In this document: positions 53,401 to 64,000 of the stretch, piece after piece
Layout: each line of letters opens with the position of its first letter
Position numbering within the stretch: position 1 is the stretch's first letter
The notes under the pieces: model-generated
The model's input: only the letters and a program-made list of their open reading frames with translations
What the model was told of the DNA's origin: nothing
Databases searched by the model: none
Origin: Phalacrocorax aristotelis
Taxonomy: Eukaryota; Chordata; Aves; Suliformes; Phalacrocoracidae
Assembly: GCF_949628215.1 (NCBI RefSeq)
Contig: NC_134276.1
Location: 103,535,256-103,599,255, forward strand
Length of the DNA stretch: 64,000 bases
Direction: 5' to 3'
Translations under genes and position numbers: made by a program

Positions 53401-56400
53401 ATAATGCTCAGGTCGACATGGCATGGAAAAGATATTTCTGTCGTGGATCCCAGATCACCTTGTCCATCCATTTGTCAGTCTCCTGAACAATGCCTGAGCC
53501 CTCCTGGCTGCTTTCAACCAAAGCACATCTCCAAACCTGATCTCTTCACAGATTTTATGAGGATCGGCGACCAGGCGGAGGAAACTCAGACCAGCTCAGC
53601 GGGTTGCACAGGAAACACGGGCCCAGGTCCACACACAGGCAAGTCAGAAACAAATTGCCTTGGGGGCAGGCAGAGATGGCAGGAAAATAGACCGTTTTTA
53701 TCTAACAGTCATCCTTATGCCATAAGCACAAGACAACACTTCTCTGTTGCCTTCTGTGAAACAGAAAGAGGGAAGCTATTTTGAAATAAAGCCTCTGGTG
53801 CCTTTTCTTTTCTTTGTTTTAGATTGAGTCTATCTTTTCTGGTTGCAGGGGATACAATGAACTGGGGAATTTTTACATTTATAGGTAGAAGAGTGTTATT
53901 CATACAAACATTAATAACTATATTTCTTTATGATCGATATCTCAGAAATGCAGTAGTCCTGTTTTTAGATATTAACCAAAATTTTAAAACAAGTTTAGCA
54001 CCTCACCCTTTACCAATAAACTTATTATTTCTTCTCTCTTGGGCATTTCACTGCCCTGGCACCAGCAGGCAGGCAGCAGAGACGCTCAGGTGAACTCCAA
54101 ATCCTACTCTAGGCTCTATCCTGATGCCATGTCTTTCTAACAACAGCTAATCGCCTGTACCTCAATAACAGAAAGCATCATATTACATTGATGTAATTTC
54201 GATATTAAACATTGAAAAGACTCACAGTTACTTCACCTTTCTCCCCCTACACACATCTGCAAGCCATCTTTGTGAAAGACAATTACAGGCAATGCAAACA
54301 TGTCCCGGGAAATACATGCCAATGTACGTGGCTTAGGAACCAACGCTCAAGCAGCTCCCTTGATGGAAAACCTGCTGCAAATAAGACACTTACTCGCTTC
54401 TGAGGGAGCATGCTTCTCTCAATGAGAAGCAGCGACATGAAGCTGACCCTCTCCCAGTATTCCCCCAAGCTAATCCCGCTTGAGGCTGACTCCGATGCAA
54501 ACAAGTCACATAACCAGGAGGCAGGGAGCTTGCTGAAAGACCGTAGGAGTCACACCTATTCATGAATTCGCCACACGGCTGCATTTCTGCACGTGAGTGA
54601 TTTGTAGCTCGCAGTCCACAGAACTACGGTAAATTTTTAATAGGAAAAACAGGCCCTGGTGCTGTATCTAGCAGTTTTGTTGTGCTCCAGGGAAGCTATG
54701 TGGAAGAGGAAACGCAAGAGAAAACTGACCACCGAGTATTTAAAAAGCAGGCAAACTCCAAACTACTGCACACAGCAATAGCGTCCCTGAAATTTCTGCT
54801 TACTTCTTGATAAGCAAAGCCCTTATGAGCTTGGTGTGCTTCAAAACAGGAAAGTTTAAAGCTTAATTACAAATGAACAAATAAAAGGGCAGCTTCCTCT
54901 TGGGTTGGAGGTTTTGTTACACCAGCTGTGGAGGGGGTGTACCCGTGCCACCCTAAAACTCCCTTACCACAAGCAGCCCTAGACCCAGCAACACACTGAG
55001 GGTTTACCCACCAGCCTCACGCTCTGCCATTGACACACAGTCAGCCTGGCAGAGGCACAGCAAAAATACACTGACCACTGAGTCTTTCTCCCCTCTCCTT
55101 TCCCTTCTTCCATACGTTAACCACAGCCACAATGCTGGCCTGGGCAGATTTGTGCTGCGCTGTCTCTGGGGAGCAGCTGACAAACCATCTTACTGGTGCA
55201 CTGGAGACTTAAAAGTCTCCTGCAAACACGACCCAACCATTTTGCAGCTACACACCAAGGGATTTTGTTGCAAAGATCAAGTGATGTCAAGTGCAAAAGT
55301 ATGAAAGTAACTGCTATTTACTTTTAGGATTTGTAAACCTAAATACTTGGGAATTTTAAAACTTATCAGCTCATTTACAGGACAAGTACAAAGACCAACA
55401 CCTTTAGCAACAGATGCTGATTTGTGTTCTTTGTCTTGCTGAATAAATTTGACACCTATTTTTCCAGGCAGAGGAGCCTGAACAAAATCACTATGCATCC
55501 TGAACTGCTGTCCAGCGATCAGTCAGTTTGCAAAACCCTGTTTAAGTGCTTCAGAGATGCTCCATTGACTCCATTGGGTTCTGCACATTAACAGCACCTC
55601 AGAAAGGCCCCATAAAGCCCCAGTTCTTCCATCTTGCATCCAAAGCTCAGCAGTTCGCTTTTCCCTAATGCACAACCTGAAGCGTAAGGCGTATTTTCTG
55701 GTATTGCAAACACCAGAAAAAGACCTCACCTGATTTTGGAGGTCTTTGGATCAGTTGTTCTAGGAAACAGAATTGTACAAAGGTTGGAGGAGAAAGAAAC
55801 AGTACTTACAAGAGTTGTGGGACGTACAATAGAAATGCTCCAGCTGAAGCTGCAAGGCTGATCGCCAGTTTGCATAGTGGTGCTAACTTTAGCAAAGGTA
55901 GGACTAGTCCCTACAGATTGAAGACATTAACTCCAGAGGTGCAGAAAGCTGATCAGCAAATGCTTTTGCTTTTATTGGGGTGACTTCCTATGTTTGCCTA
56001 AAAGCTGGGTTCTCATCTCAACTGGCCAACCCTACTCCCTTCCTCATTATCTGGATACAGCTACACATTACTGAGGAGCAATTAATTCCCATCATTTTGG
56101 ACCTCTGTTTTAAGGTGGGAAGAACTGGTGATACGTATCAGTCTCTACTGGTAACAAACTGAGCTTGGATAATGACCAGAGACTAGATGCACAACTTGCA
56201 GAGGGCTACTATTAAGCAAGGGAAATCCCACCTTGTGCCTTTTAGCTCACTCAGGGTTTATAGGCAAGTCAGCAGCCAGATTCAAAGGTATAGTCTTTGA
56301 TGGGTGAAGGTAAAGGTGCTGGCAATCCTCTTTTCACCTCACCGTCTTGCTGGTTGTTCTTACACTTAGATGATCGCTACATAGTGGCCTGGCAAACAAA

Positions 56401-58329
56401 GTCAGCAGTCTGTGGCAATCTTGTTTAAAAAGTACATATATTTAATAATGATAACAAATACATTTTTTTCCCCCTGGAATTTCCACTACTGTATTTCAGT
56501 AAGTCCCTTCTATGGTCACTGCAGTTTGACTGTACATAGCTACTGTCTAAGCTGGATACATGGTTATGTTTTAGCAGTGTTGTACTCATATATTCTTTAT
56601 AAATATAATAAAAGATTTAACATTTCTGTTTTCATTCTGATTCTTACACGTATTTACTGGGTTTTCAGAAAAAATACATGTCTCTTTCCTGCCTACCCCA
56701 ACCTTTTATTGGGTTCCAAATAAACCTGAGTTTGTAATTCAAGTCAGTATCTGCCATCTGTTCAGGTATGCAAGTCCACCGCACACAAAAGGCGGGACTT
56801 CGGTGGTCCCCGCTTGCTAGCTTTGCAGCACAAATATGTTCTTAGCATGAAGAAAAAGAAAATGCTTTGATGCTTTTAAATGAAAGGAAGAGCTGAAATG
56901 AACCCCTGGGATGCACAGGTGCTCTGCACAAAAAGAAGACGACACTTTTCAATCTGAAAAGGAGTAAAATTATTTCAGGGTTGTCTTTCTTATCATATTG
57001 GGATTTTCATCTATATCATTTTACAGGTAGCTTAACTATCCCAGAGGCAGGTGTCCTCACTACACTGAAGAGTACAAGACGCATATGGACTCCCCCGTAC
57101 CGAACTGGCTGGCAGCTTCAGTGCTGAGGTGAAAGTCCCATCTGCAGGGATGAGAAGGGCGCTCTGGGCATTCACACTCTGCTGGTTTTGCCAGCAAGCA
57201 TTCAAAATACTGAACAGTCCAGTCATCTGTTCTGTCAGTATTTGGATTAGCATCCAATTTTTTTTTTCTTGCAAATTTTGGTGCGAGGCCTGTGCTATGC
57301 TGAGAATCGGGAACATGCGCTCAGCTATGGGCTCTGCTGGGGACCTTCTCCCCTGACTCTGCTGGCCCTCCTCCCCCCGTCCCTGTGTATCTCTCTCATG
57401 AAACTGGAAGGAAAGCTTCTCAAACAGGGGCAACTCTCAGCATTTGCACAGGCACCAAACCAATGGGGCCACAAAATTGTCTGCAACAAAATCGATGAAA
57501 ATAGGGCTTGGATTCCTATTGATGGTCTCAAGGCAAAATCCCCATCTTCCAACAACAACCCCAAGAAGAAGACACTGCCTCTGCTGCCTGGGTTTGAAAT
57601 GACATTAACTGGGCGGGCAGCAGGAGGGCACATTTGGGCCAGGGCTGCCTGCTTGGGAACCAGACTGGAACAACATTTGTTGAGACACCCCATACACACA
57701 AACACGTACACAAGCGCAGCACAAATGAAAGAAAAGAGTAGTCTTTGGCTAAACCTTCTAATTTATAGGAAATGGTTTGAAGGCAAAAACAGAACCAAAA
57801 ATATGTTGCCAACCTCTCAGATGTATCATTTACTTAGAAAAACAAGACCAGTATGCAGAACATGGTGCCTCTTAAGAAAGTTAATCTTCACTGCTCATAA
57901 CAATACCGAATTTTTGGTAACCACTGCATTACCAATCTTGCAGTATAACACAGCATTGATACAGCTTCCTGTGTCCTTTATTAGTCTTTTTAATTCACTG
58001 CAGCCTCTCAGAAAAGCCTTCAGGCATGTCCAGTGCTGCCTTGCTGTAATGGGTTAACGTAGTCCTGCACATAGGCGCGCCATGGAACTAGTACGGCCGC
58101 AAAAATCGGAGGTGACTGGATTGTTTAAACACAGCATGTTGCAATCTGGATTACTGTTTGAGGCATCCGCTTGTAGACCCATCATATGAAAGGAACAGGC
58201 CTCTAGTGCAGTTAATTTCCACGTGATGAAACTTGCTTTTAAATAATGATGTTTCTTCTGCGTGACATCATTTTCTTTAGGAAAAAAATAATTCCATTAT
58301 TAGCTGCTTTACGTAATTAACGGTAATAC
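50435..58329. other. Non-coding stretch downstream of the minus-strand gene
   Basis: No exon is supported. The 262-codon open frame at 57269-58057 (plus) is unusually long but matches nothing I know and is treated under findings. Part of 56.7-58.3 kb could be 3' UTR of the minus-strand gene if a distal poly(A) site is used. Confidence 0.45.
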
Positions 58330-58890
58330 CTGCTTTGACTTCCAATAAGCCTTTATTCAAGCTTCTATCAACTTCATCTTCTTGGCAGTGTTTGTTAGCA
58401 AGTTGACTCTGGACACAGTATCTTGAGTTTTTCCATTTGTCTAGCCATGTGAACAATGCCTGTAGCAGTACCACATACTGTGTGGCACAGGCAGATGGAA
58501 CCCAGGCAGTCTTACTGCAGATCCTGGATGGGACTGGCATTCCTGGCACCACGCAGATGACCTTGGTGAATCAAACCATCAGTGCTTGCTACTCTTCCGA
58601 TCAACCTTACTGCAATACTAGATACGTATTCACATAGCTCTTTCAGCACTATTTTAGTGTACAGTCAGATGCCAAATGCTAATATTTCTTAATAGCACAA
58701 GCAGAGCCCTTTTCCTTCACCTTTAATATATAGCACAACGCATTCCTTACAAGCAGACCTATGATTTTCTGCGTTGGACCACTGTAGTGTATTATGTAGT
58801 GACAGTAACATGCCTGTGGCTTCCCCTTCTTGTTAAAAGTGAAAAAGGTTAGGTCCCAGAGAACAGCGGTGCAAATCCTGGGATGTCAGA
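58330..58890 (-). other. Probable 3' untranslated region of the minus-strand gene
   Basis: This follows the TAG stop of the terminal exon. The nearest canonical poly(A) signal on the minus strand is AATAAA at 58352-58357, which would put cleavage near 58330-58340. Further AATAAA matches lie at 57977-57982 and 56703-56708, so a longer UTR of 1 to 2 kb is equally possible. No transcript evidence is available here. Confidence 0.35.
58352..58357 (-). terminator. Candidate poly(A) signal AATAAA
   Basis: This is the first AATAAA hexamer downstream of the minus-strand stop codon (TTTATT on the plus strand), about 535 nt after it. It is a plausible 3' end for the terminal exon. Alternatives lie further downstream at 57977-57982 and 56703-56708. 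Confidence 0.3.
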
Positions 58891-59537
58891 CTAACACTGG
58901 CCACTGACAGCATCTGCTGCATTGAAGGAAATCTGCGTGGGGCTCATCTGCTGCAGCTGAGGCATCCTCGCTTCCAGCGGCTTGTCGCTTGCTGACTGCA
59001 TTGTCTGGTTCCTCTTCCGCAGCATCTGTCCAATCCCCATCATGGGGAATCTGCCTCTGCTTTTAACACAGTTAGGGCTGCCCAAGGGGTTGTTGGAAAC
59101 CAGCTGAGTAGGGGACACTGCTTCTTCCTTTGCCGGATATGCTTTTTCTTCATACGTGAAAGAGACTTGGGTGGGGTGGATGGGGGATGTACTCCCTGGC
59201 TGAAAAAGTGGGGACAGTGTCCTTTCACTTGAGCTTTTGTAAGGGAAATTCATTGGTGAGCCTAAAATCCTGTACTGGTGAGAGGGGGAAACCTGGTCTA
59301 TTTGGTCCTCTCTGTCAACCGACTCGAAGGAATGCACAATATTCAAGATGAGAGGAGAGTCCTTTGACCGGCCCCCAGTCCGGGCTGGCTCATGCTGCGG
59401 AGACTCCTGCCTCTTGAGGAGCCGAGGGGTTCTGGGGGGTGGCTGTTGGACTTCGAGGTACTCCAAGGAGCTGGAAGTGACGCAGCCCGTCTTGGTTGCC
59501 AGGGGTTCGTGGAAAGGGCTTACCCCACCGCTGGAGT
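58891..59537 (-). CDS. Terminal coding exon of an unrecognised multi-exon gene (Ser/Pro-rich C-terminal tail)
   Basis: This is the last coding exon of a minus-strand gene and ends in a TAG stop at 58891-58893. The exon start is set by a strong acceptor: a TTACTAA-like branch point, a pyrimidine tract and TTTGCAG ending at 59538. The first two bases, AC, complete a split codon. The exon encodes 215 further residues with no membrane segment and no fold I can name. The composition is what one expects of a disordered tail. There are about twelve Ser/Thr-Pro dipeptides (VSPF, RTPR, ESPQ, DSPL, GSPM, LSPL, TSPI, VSPT, GSPN, MSPT), a PPPRTPRLLKRQ stretch near its start and a basic GIGQMLRKR segment near the end. 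Proline-directed phosphorylation is an inference from composition only. The open frame continues to an ATG at 59625, but that extension crosses the acceptor and is probably intron. I do not recognise the family, so no function is given. Confidence 0.75.
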
Positions 59538-61906
59538 CTGCAAAGGAACCAGAAGAGCAGACTGCATTTAGTAACACTTCCTTCTCTGCCTTAAGGCAGG
59601 CAGTGTCCGACATCACCTTTAACAAATTTTAGAAGAGCATGACAAATGCACTAGCTAAAACAAATGGTCTCAGGGATATACTCAGAACCTAATTCCCTGA
59701 CTCTCATTTGATACTTACATTGCTGTTTCATGGGTAATTTATCTACCCCTTTCCTCAAAGGCAGGAAGAGTGCTTAAACTGAGTAAGACAAGGACATGAA
59801 ATGGAAAACCACAGCTGTCCTCAGCTGTTTGAATTAATTATATCCTCTAAGGCCATGTCTGAGAAATCTCACGTTTCTCCTTTCTTAGCACAACTTTGCA
59901 TGATTTTAACTGGGTCTGTGTACTGTATTCACTGACATACCTAGAGACACAGGGGATGACAGTGAGTTAATCCCTAATGTCTTTCCTTGCATTTTGGAAC
60001 AAAATCTGTTCTTGGTTTCACACATGTAAATATGGAGTAGCTGCACCGGCCAGATTCCGGCTGTTACAGTTGGAACAGATTTGCTACATTGACCTCAGTG
60101 AGAATCTTCCCCCAGCAAGGCCTGAATATAAATGGAACAATCTTTGCAGGATTTGGCCCAATAAAACAAAACAGCTCATGGAGAAGATCTGCTCAGTTTC
60201 TACAGGATGCTGGCACTTGCTTATGCCAAGCTAGTCGCAAGAAAACACGTTTTGCTGCCTTTATGGAAAGCTGTCCAAAGAGCCTGCTTTGCTAGGCTCC
60301 CCCTAATTGAAAGATTAGCGGACTGGCAGTTAATCACTGTCCATGAGTTCCCTCAGTCTCAAACCATCTAAAAGGGAAAGAAAATAATTTAGGTTTGCCA
60401 GCCCTCAGGTCACAGCCACAAATCTCACATGTATTTCTTCTGAAAGGGATGGTCTTGGCATGGCTTGAGACCTGAATGGATGTATGGGATGAAATAATTT
60501 GCATTGAGAGTTGTCTGGGAAAAGCAGACCAGGTTTAATCTGACCAGTTTCTTTCTAAAACTGGTCAAAATTATTTGACCACTTCATTTAAGAAGTATCA
60601 AAACACTGTTTCCATTAGCATTAAAACGCTTTAACTGAGATCTGAATAATTTTCAGGTCTCAGTTCAAAAAAGCAGGGAGAAACCTAAAGAGGAAAAAAA
60701 GCAAACTAGGTTTACTTCCCCCTGTGCCTCCGTCCCAAAAGCAACAACAAATCTGAACAAAAATGTGCATTTTAAAATGTTTTTTACATTTATCACAGAA
60801 AGTATGTCCCATTTCTGACCACCTCTCTGAACTACTGCTACCCTGCAGCAGAGGTGCCTGTGCTGCCAGATGAACACCATTTTGACATTTTTTTCAGGTA
60901 GAAAGCATCAAATGATAAATTATCAAGTCACGAGAAAGAGCATGAGGCCACCATAAGCCACTACTCTAATAACCCTCCCTAACACCACAGTAAAAGTTTT
61001 ACATCTCCATATTTCCCCTCGCTGCTCTGTAGTTACCTCCCCTCATTTAGTTCCCTCATTAAACAGCTAGCTACATCACCTTCCTGCTCTTCAGTGTCTC
61101 CCACCCACATGTGTGCTGCTGACATCTCATTTTCCCCTCTTATGCCCCTTTTCGTCCACTCCCTTCTTCTGCCTCCTTTTGCAAGCAGCTCTCACCCATC
61201 CCTCCCCCTCCCAGGCTGCCTCCTACCCAGCGTGATTAATGCTGTGCTCTCCTCTGGCTGCCTCGTCTTTTCCTTTCCCCATTAATGCTTCTCCCCCTCC
61301 TTTTGCTGCCTGAAATTTGCTGGGGTTGGCAGTACCACCTGCATTTCCTCTTGGCTGCCTATTTATTTCCCCTTCCTCCACCATCAGCTGCTGCACACTG
61401 CATCTCCCTGGGGTGCCACCGTTACTGGCACTCTCCTCAGGGTCAGGGATTTCTTCCTGTGCTGCCCCTTAGTCCCCTCTTAGCAAAACGCATTCACCAG
61501 TAGGAAGAATGGTCTCTACCGGCTTTGGTCTGTCAGTGGTCTGGGGTGGGTGTTGAGGCTTTCAATGTGCCAGTGTGAAGTGCAGATGATTTTGTATAAG
61601 TACATATAAACAGGGAACAAAAGGTTTTTGTAAAACACCATGGGAATTCTTTCAGATAAAAACAGAAGTAAAAGTGAGGATTCACGACTGTTGAACAACG
61701 TCACGGTTTCCTCAGGACGCTTTGCTCAATGTCTGTGTACGTTATCCAGTCCTCTTTCACATACCACCTCCAGAGCAGACAGCAAATGCAAGCCCATGAC
61801 TGTTTATTAACAAACACACAACACACAAGATGCTCTCGCTAATACTGTGTGTGCCCACACAAGCACATGCGCCCAGGAACGCACCACTGGCATTTCTCCC
61901 ACTGAC
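59538..61906 (-). other. Last intron of the minus-strand gene
   Basis: The intron has a GT donor at 61905-61906 and an AG acceptor at 59538-59539, in phase 1. It holds a long pyrimidine-rich tract on the plus strand (about 61010-61480). No repeat family or further exon was recognised inside it. Open frames in it are short and have no flanking splice sites I trust. Confidence 0.55.
61010..61480. repeat. Pyrimidine-rich (plus strand) / purine-rich (gene strand) tract
   Basis: About 470 bp are strongly enriched in C and T on the plus strand, with many runs such as CCCTCCCC, TTCTTCTGCC and TTTTCCTTTCCCC, broken by short mixed segments. On the gene's own strand the stretch is GA-rich. It is not a clean microsatellite and has no fixed period. 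It lies inside the last intron. Confidence 0.5.
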
Positions 61907-61970
61907 CTTTCTCCGGACCTCCAGCCTTGGTGACCTTCCGGTCCTTCAGCAGAGCCTTGGTGTTCTGTAT
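61907..61970 (-). CDS. Penultimate 64-nt coding exon of the same minus-strand gene
   Basis: A short exon on the minus strand lies between a pyrimidine-rich acceptor (TTATCTCACAG ending at 61971) and a good donor (AAAG followed by GTCAGT at 61906-61901). It encodes 21 residues rich in Lys (motif ALLKDRKVTK) plus one leftover G. That G joins the AC of the terminal exon to give GAC (Asp), so the two exons are in compatible phase, which supports both. The intron between them is about 2.4 kb (59538-61906). The same frame stays open upstream to about 62105 and is rich in Lys and Glu (DKKLKEQEKKGE), so a longer exon using an acceptor near 62085 is possible. I prefer the short form because its acceptor is much better. 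The remaining upstream exons are not identified. Confidence 0.6.
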
Positions 61971-64000
61971 CTGTGAGATAAGACAGGAAGAAGGCTGTCT
62001 ATATGAAACTGGACTTTTCTCAGTTTTCTTTGGGAGCTGACGGTGAAGAATCTCCCCTTTCTTTTCTTGTTCTTTGAGTTTTTTGTCCTTCAAGTTGTAA
62101 AACAAACAAGAACAATTTCGTTTACTTAAGGGAAGTTTAAATGTCCCCCAGACTTATAAGCACGCCACTTACCGAAGCTGAATTAAAAACCATACATTTA
62201 CAAGGAACTTATCCTGGCTACTCAAAATAACTAAATCTTCCTTGTCTCATTTTCCTGTGATCTGTTTGACATGATTTCATGGCTCCCATCTGCTCTGACA
62301 CTCATGCAGCGTGAAAGTTGCTTTTGGAAAATTAAAGCAAAAGGAAAGCTTTCTCTTCAGATGCCATTTGTCCTAGGACACCGGGAGCAAGCAGATGCAG
62401 GTTCGTGCTCCTTCATACCTGAAATTTGCCTCCCCATCTAAACACTGAAAAAAGGTCTTTGATTTCTCTTCATTGCACTTCCTCTGACATTTGAAAAGGT
62501 GAGCTGCAAAGCTTTAAAGAAGTTTAAGCTCTTTGAGTCATTTATCTGCTGTCCAAACAATCCGGAGGAATACAGCCCTTGCTCTGCAACCACGGGCTCC
62601 GATGCTACATGCACGTTAGGCTGCAGTGCTGGGGCTGCACCTGTGGAGGAGTGTGAGCCGAGTATTAAACCCAACCACCCAGACCTAGTAGTGTTTTATA
62701 GCATCTCTGCAACTGTACAAGACATGCAGAGGGAGGAAAATTACTGACCCAACCCTTCACTGAGCCCTAATTGCTTTTTGTGATGGGAAAGACAGCTGAA
62801 GGTGGGACTGCAAATGCATATATCCTGAAAGATAGGTTTGACCTCCAGTGATGACAGAGGGAAAACAGAACCCGGGATTGGGACTCGGATGATGAATCCA
62901 ATTTTCAAAATACTGTTTTACAGTGAAAATTAATTGTATCTTTTCTCAACATGAATCACTAGATTCTGCAAGCTGCATAACACTCTTTACCTGCCCTGAT
63001 TTCAGGGAGAGCCAAAACTCTTCATTTCACTTCTAAAAATCAGGAATCGAATTTGTGGCCCATATTTTGGTATCCCTCAAAGACTTCAAGAATCTCTCAC
63101 CTTTCTGGAAAAAAGCTGTGCAGTCTGGTTTTAGATGTCAATCTCAAAGAAGTGTGACTTTTGTTTTGGTTGCTTTGGGGTCGTTTCTTTAGAGGGGTAT
63201 CTATGTGAAATTCTTTGTGTAGTTGTAATTCTTATTTAAGCAACATGTTTTGCTGTGTCTTACTGAAAAGTCACTGTAACTACAAGTCTTTTTTTAAAAA
63301 TGCAGGGAAGTTCCTTCACCCGGTTATGTGTTGAGGCCTGTATTTTGTCTGATACTCATGCACTGCCAAAGGGCTGGCTCTCTTGATTTTCTTTTGAAAG
63401 TCCATTGACGTGAAGTCTATCAAAACCCCCCAATGCAAAGTAACATGCATACATGTGAGAGAGGGAAAGAAAGATGCAGGGGACAACTCAGGTTCTCCTG
63501 GGCCACTAAACAGCTCTGGAAGCATATTTACACACCTAAGAGGAAAACAACCGGACAGCACCCGTTCTGATGATTCCCAGCTCAGAGTCCGGCCCCCAGC
63601 ACAGACGGTGTCTGGGTACCCCTGGGCTCATTAACCTCTGAATTTTCAGAAGTTACGGAGTCGGAAGGAAAAGCTTCAGTGAATCATGAACTAGGGTTTT
63701 CAGTTTTGTGACACAAATGGTTAGGTGACCTGGGAGAGTGAGAACCAGAGACCTTCTGTGAGCTCCTCACTGTCTTCACCTCAGTCTCCCTTCTCACATG
63801 CATTTTTTGTCCCCAGCCTTCTTTCCATCTGCCCCTTATCTCCTCCAATTTATTTCCCTTTAGCTAGCTAAAGCTGGCTAACCCTTCCACAGAAACAAAC
63901 CATTGCATTATGGAGCCGTCATCATTTTGCTTATGTGACACCTCTGTGTCCACCTGACCTGATAACTCTCTCCTTGCCTTTAGAGGCTGTAAACACCTCC
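61971..64000 (-). other. Upstream intron sequence of the minus-strand gene; no exon resolved
   Basis: This stretch precedes the 61907-61970 exon on the gene's strand and should be intron, possibly with more exons. I looked for open, splice-bounded segments. The frame at about 61971-62105 is open and Lys/Glu-rich but lacks a good acceptor. A frame near 63735-63800 is open but has no pyrimidine tract before it. Neither is called. No repeat family was recognised. Confidence 0.4.

Noticed and set aside
58437..58637. 66-codon plus-strand frame near the gene's 3' end
   Set aside because: It is antisense to the probable 3' UTR and too short. Nothing beyond the open frame supports it.
59538..59625. 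Extension of the terminal exon to the ATG at 59625
   Set aside because: It crosses a strong branch point, pyrimidine tract and CAG acceptor. The phase match with the 61907-61970 exon shows this part is intron.
63735..63800. Open, charged minus-strand segment as a possible upstream exon
   Set aside because: It has no pyrimidine tract before the candidate acceptor and only a weak donor.
1..64000. tRNA and rRNA genes
   Set aside because: I saw no box A / box B pair with a foldable cloverleaf and no rRNA core sequence on reading both strands. A tRNAscan-SE run would settle it.

Overview
The window looks like vertebrate, most probably avian, nuclear DNA. It is intron- and intergene-rich with few transposons. 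Every interspersed repeat I can place with confidence is a CR1-type LINE, including 3' ends made of the CR1 octamer pattern (ATTCTGTG / ATTCTATG) and an AGAAT pentamer variant. I see no mammalian Alu, B1 or L1 sequence, only a few heavily decayed MIR-like stretches of the kind shared by all amniotes. No prokaryotic gene organisation is present.

From 1 to about 58.3 kb I find no protein-coding gene I can support. This part holds an ancient CR1 relic (16.09-17.06 kb, minus strand), a longer and younger CR1 copy with most of its reverse transcriptase frame still open (28.06-29.6 kb, minus strand), three short CR1 3' ends (40.68, 43.56 and 50.32 kb) and MIR-like relics (0.87, 41.36 and 42.70 kb). 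It also holds a degenerate tandem array of about nine to ten units of roughly 165 bp at 38.1-39.65 kb, whose units carry TTAGGG-like blocks. The array is the most unusual structure in the window. Most open frames here overlap one another on both strands and look like chance.

From about 58.3 kb to the right edge lies the 3' end of a multi-exon gene on the minus strand. The last coding exon (58891-59537) and a 64-nt exon before it (61907-61970) are separated by an intron with a good donor and a good acceptor. Their codon phases match exactly, the split codon giving Asp. The encoded C-terminal tail is about 237 residues, rich in Ser/Thr-Pro and probably disordered. I do not recognise the family. 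Upstream exons lie further right, inside or beyond the window.

Other items for a second look are a dense cluster of rare 6- and 8-bp palindromes at 58053-58130 that resembles a polylinker, a 262-codon unexplained open frame just before it (57269-58057, plus strand), a triple repeat of a kappaB-like sequence (14271-14321), and a polypyrimidine tract in the gene's last intron.
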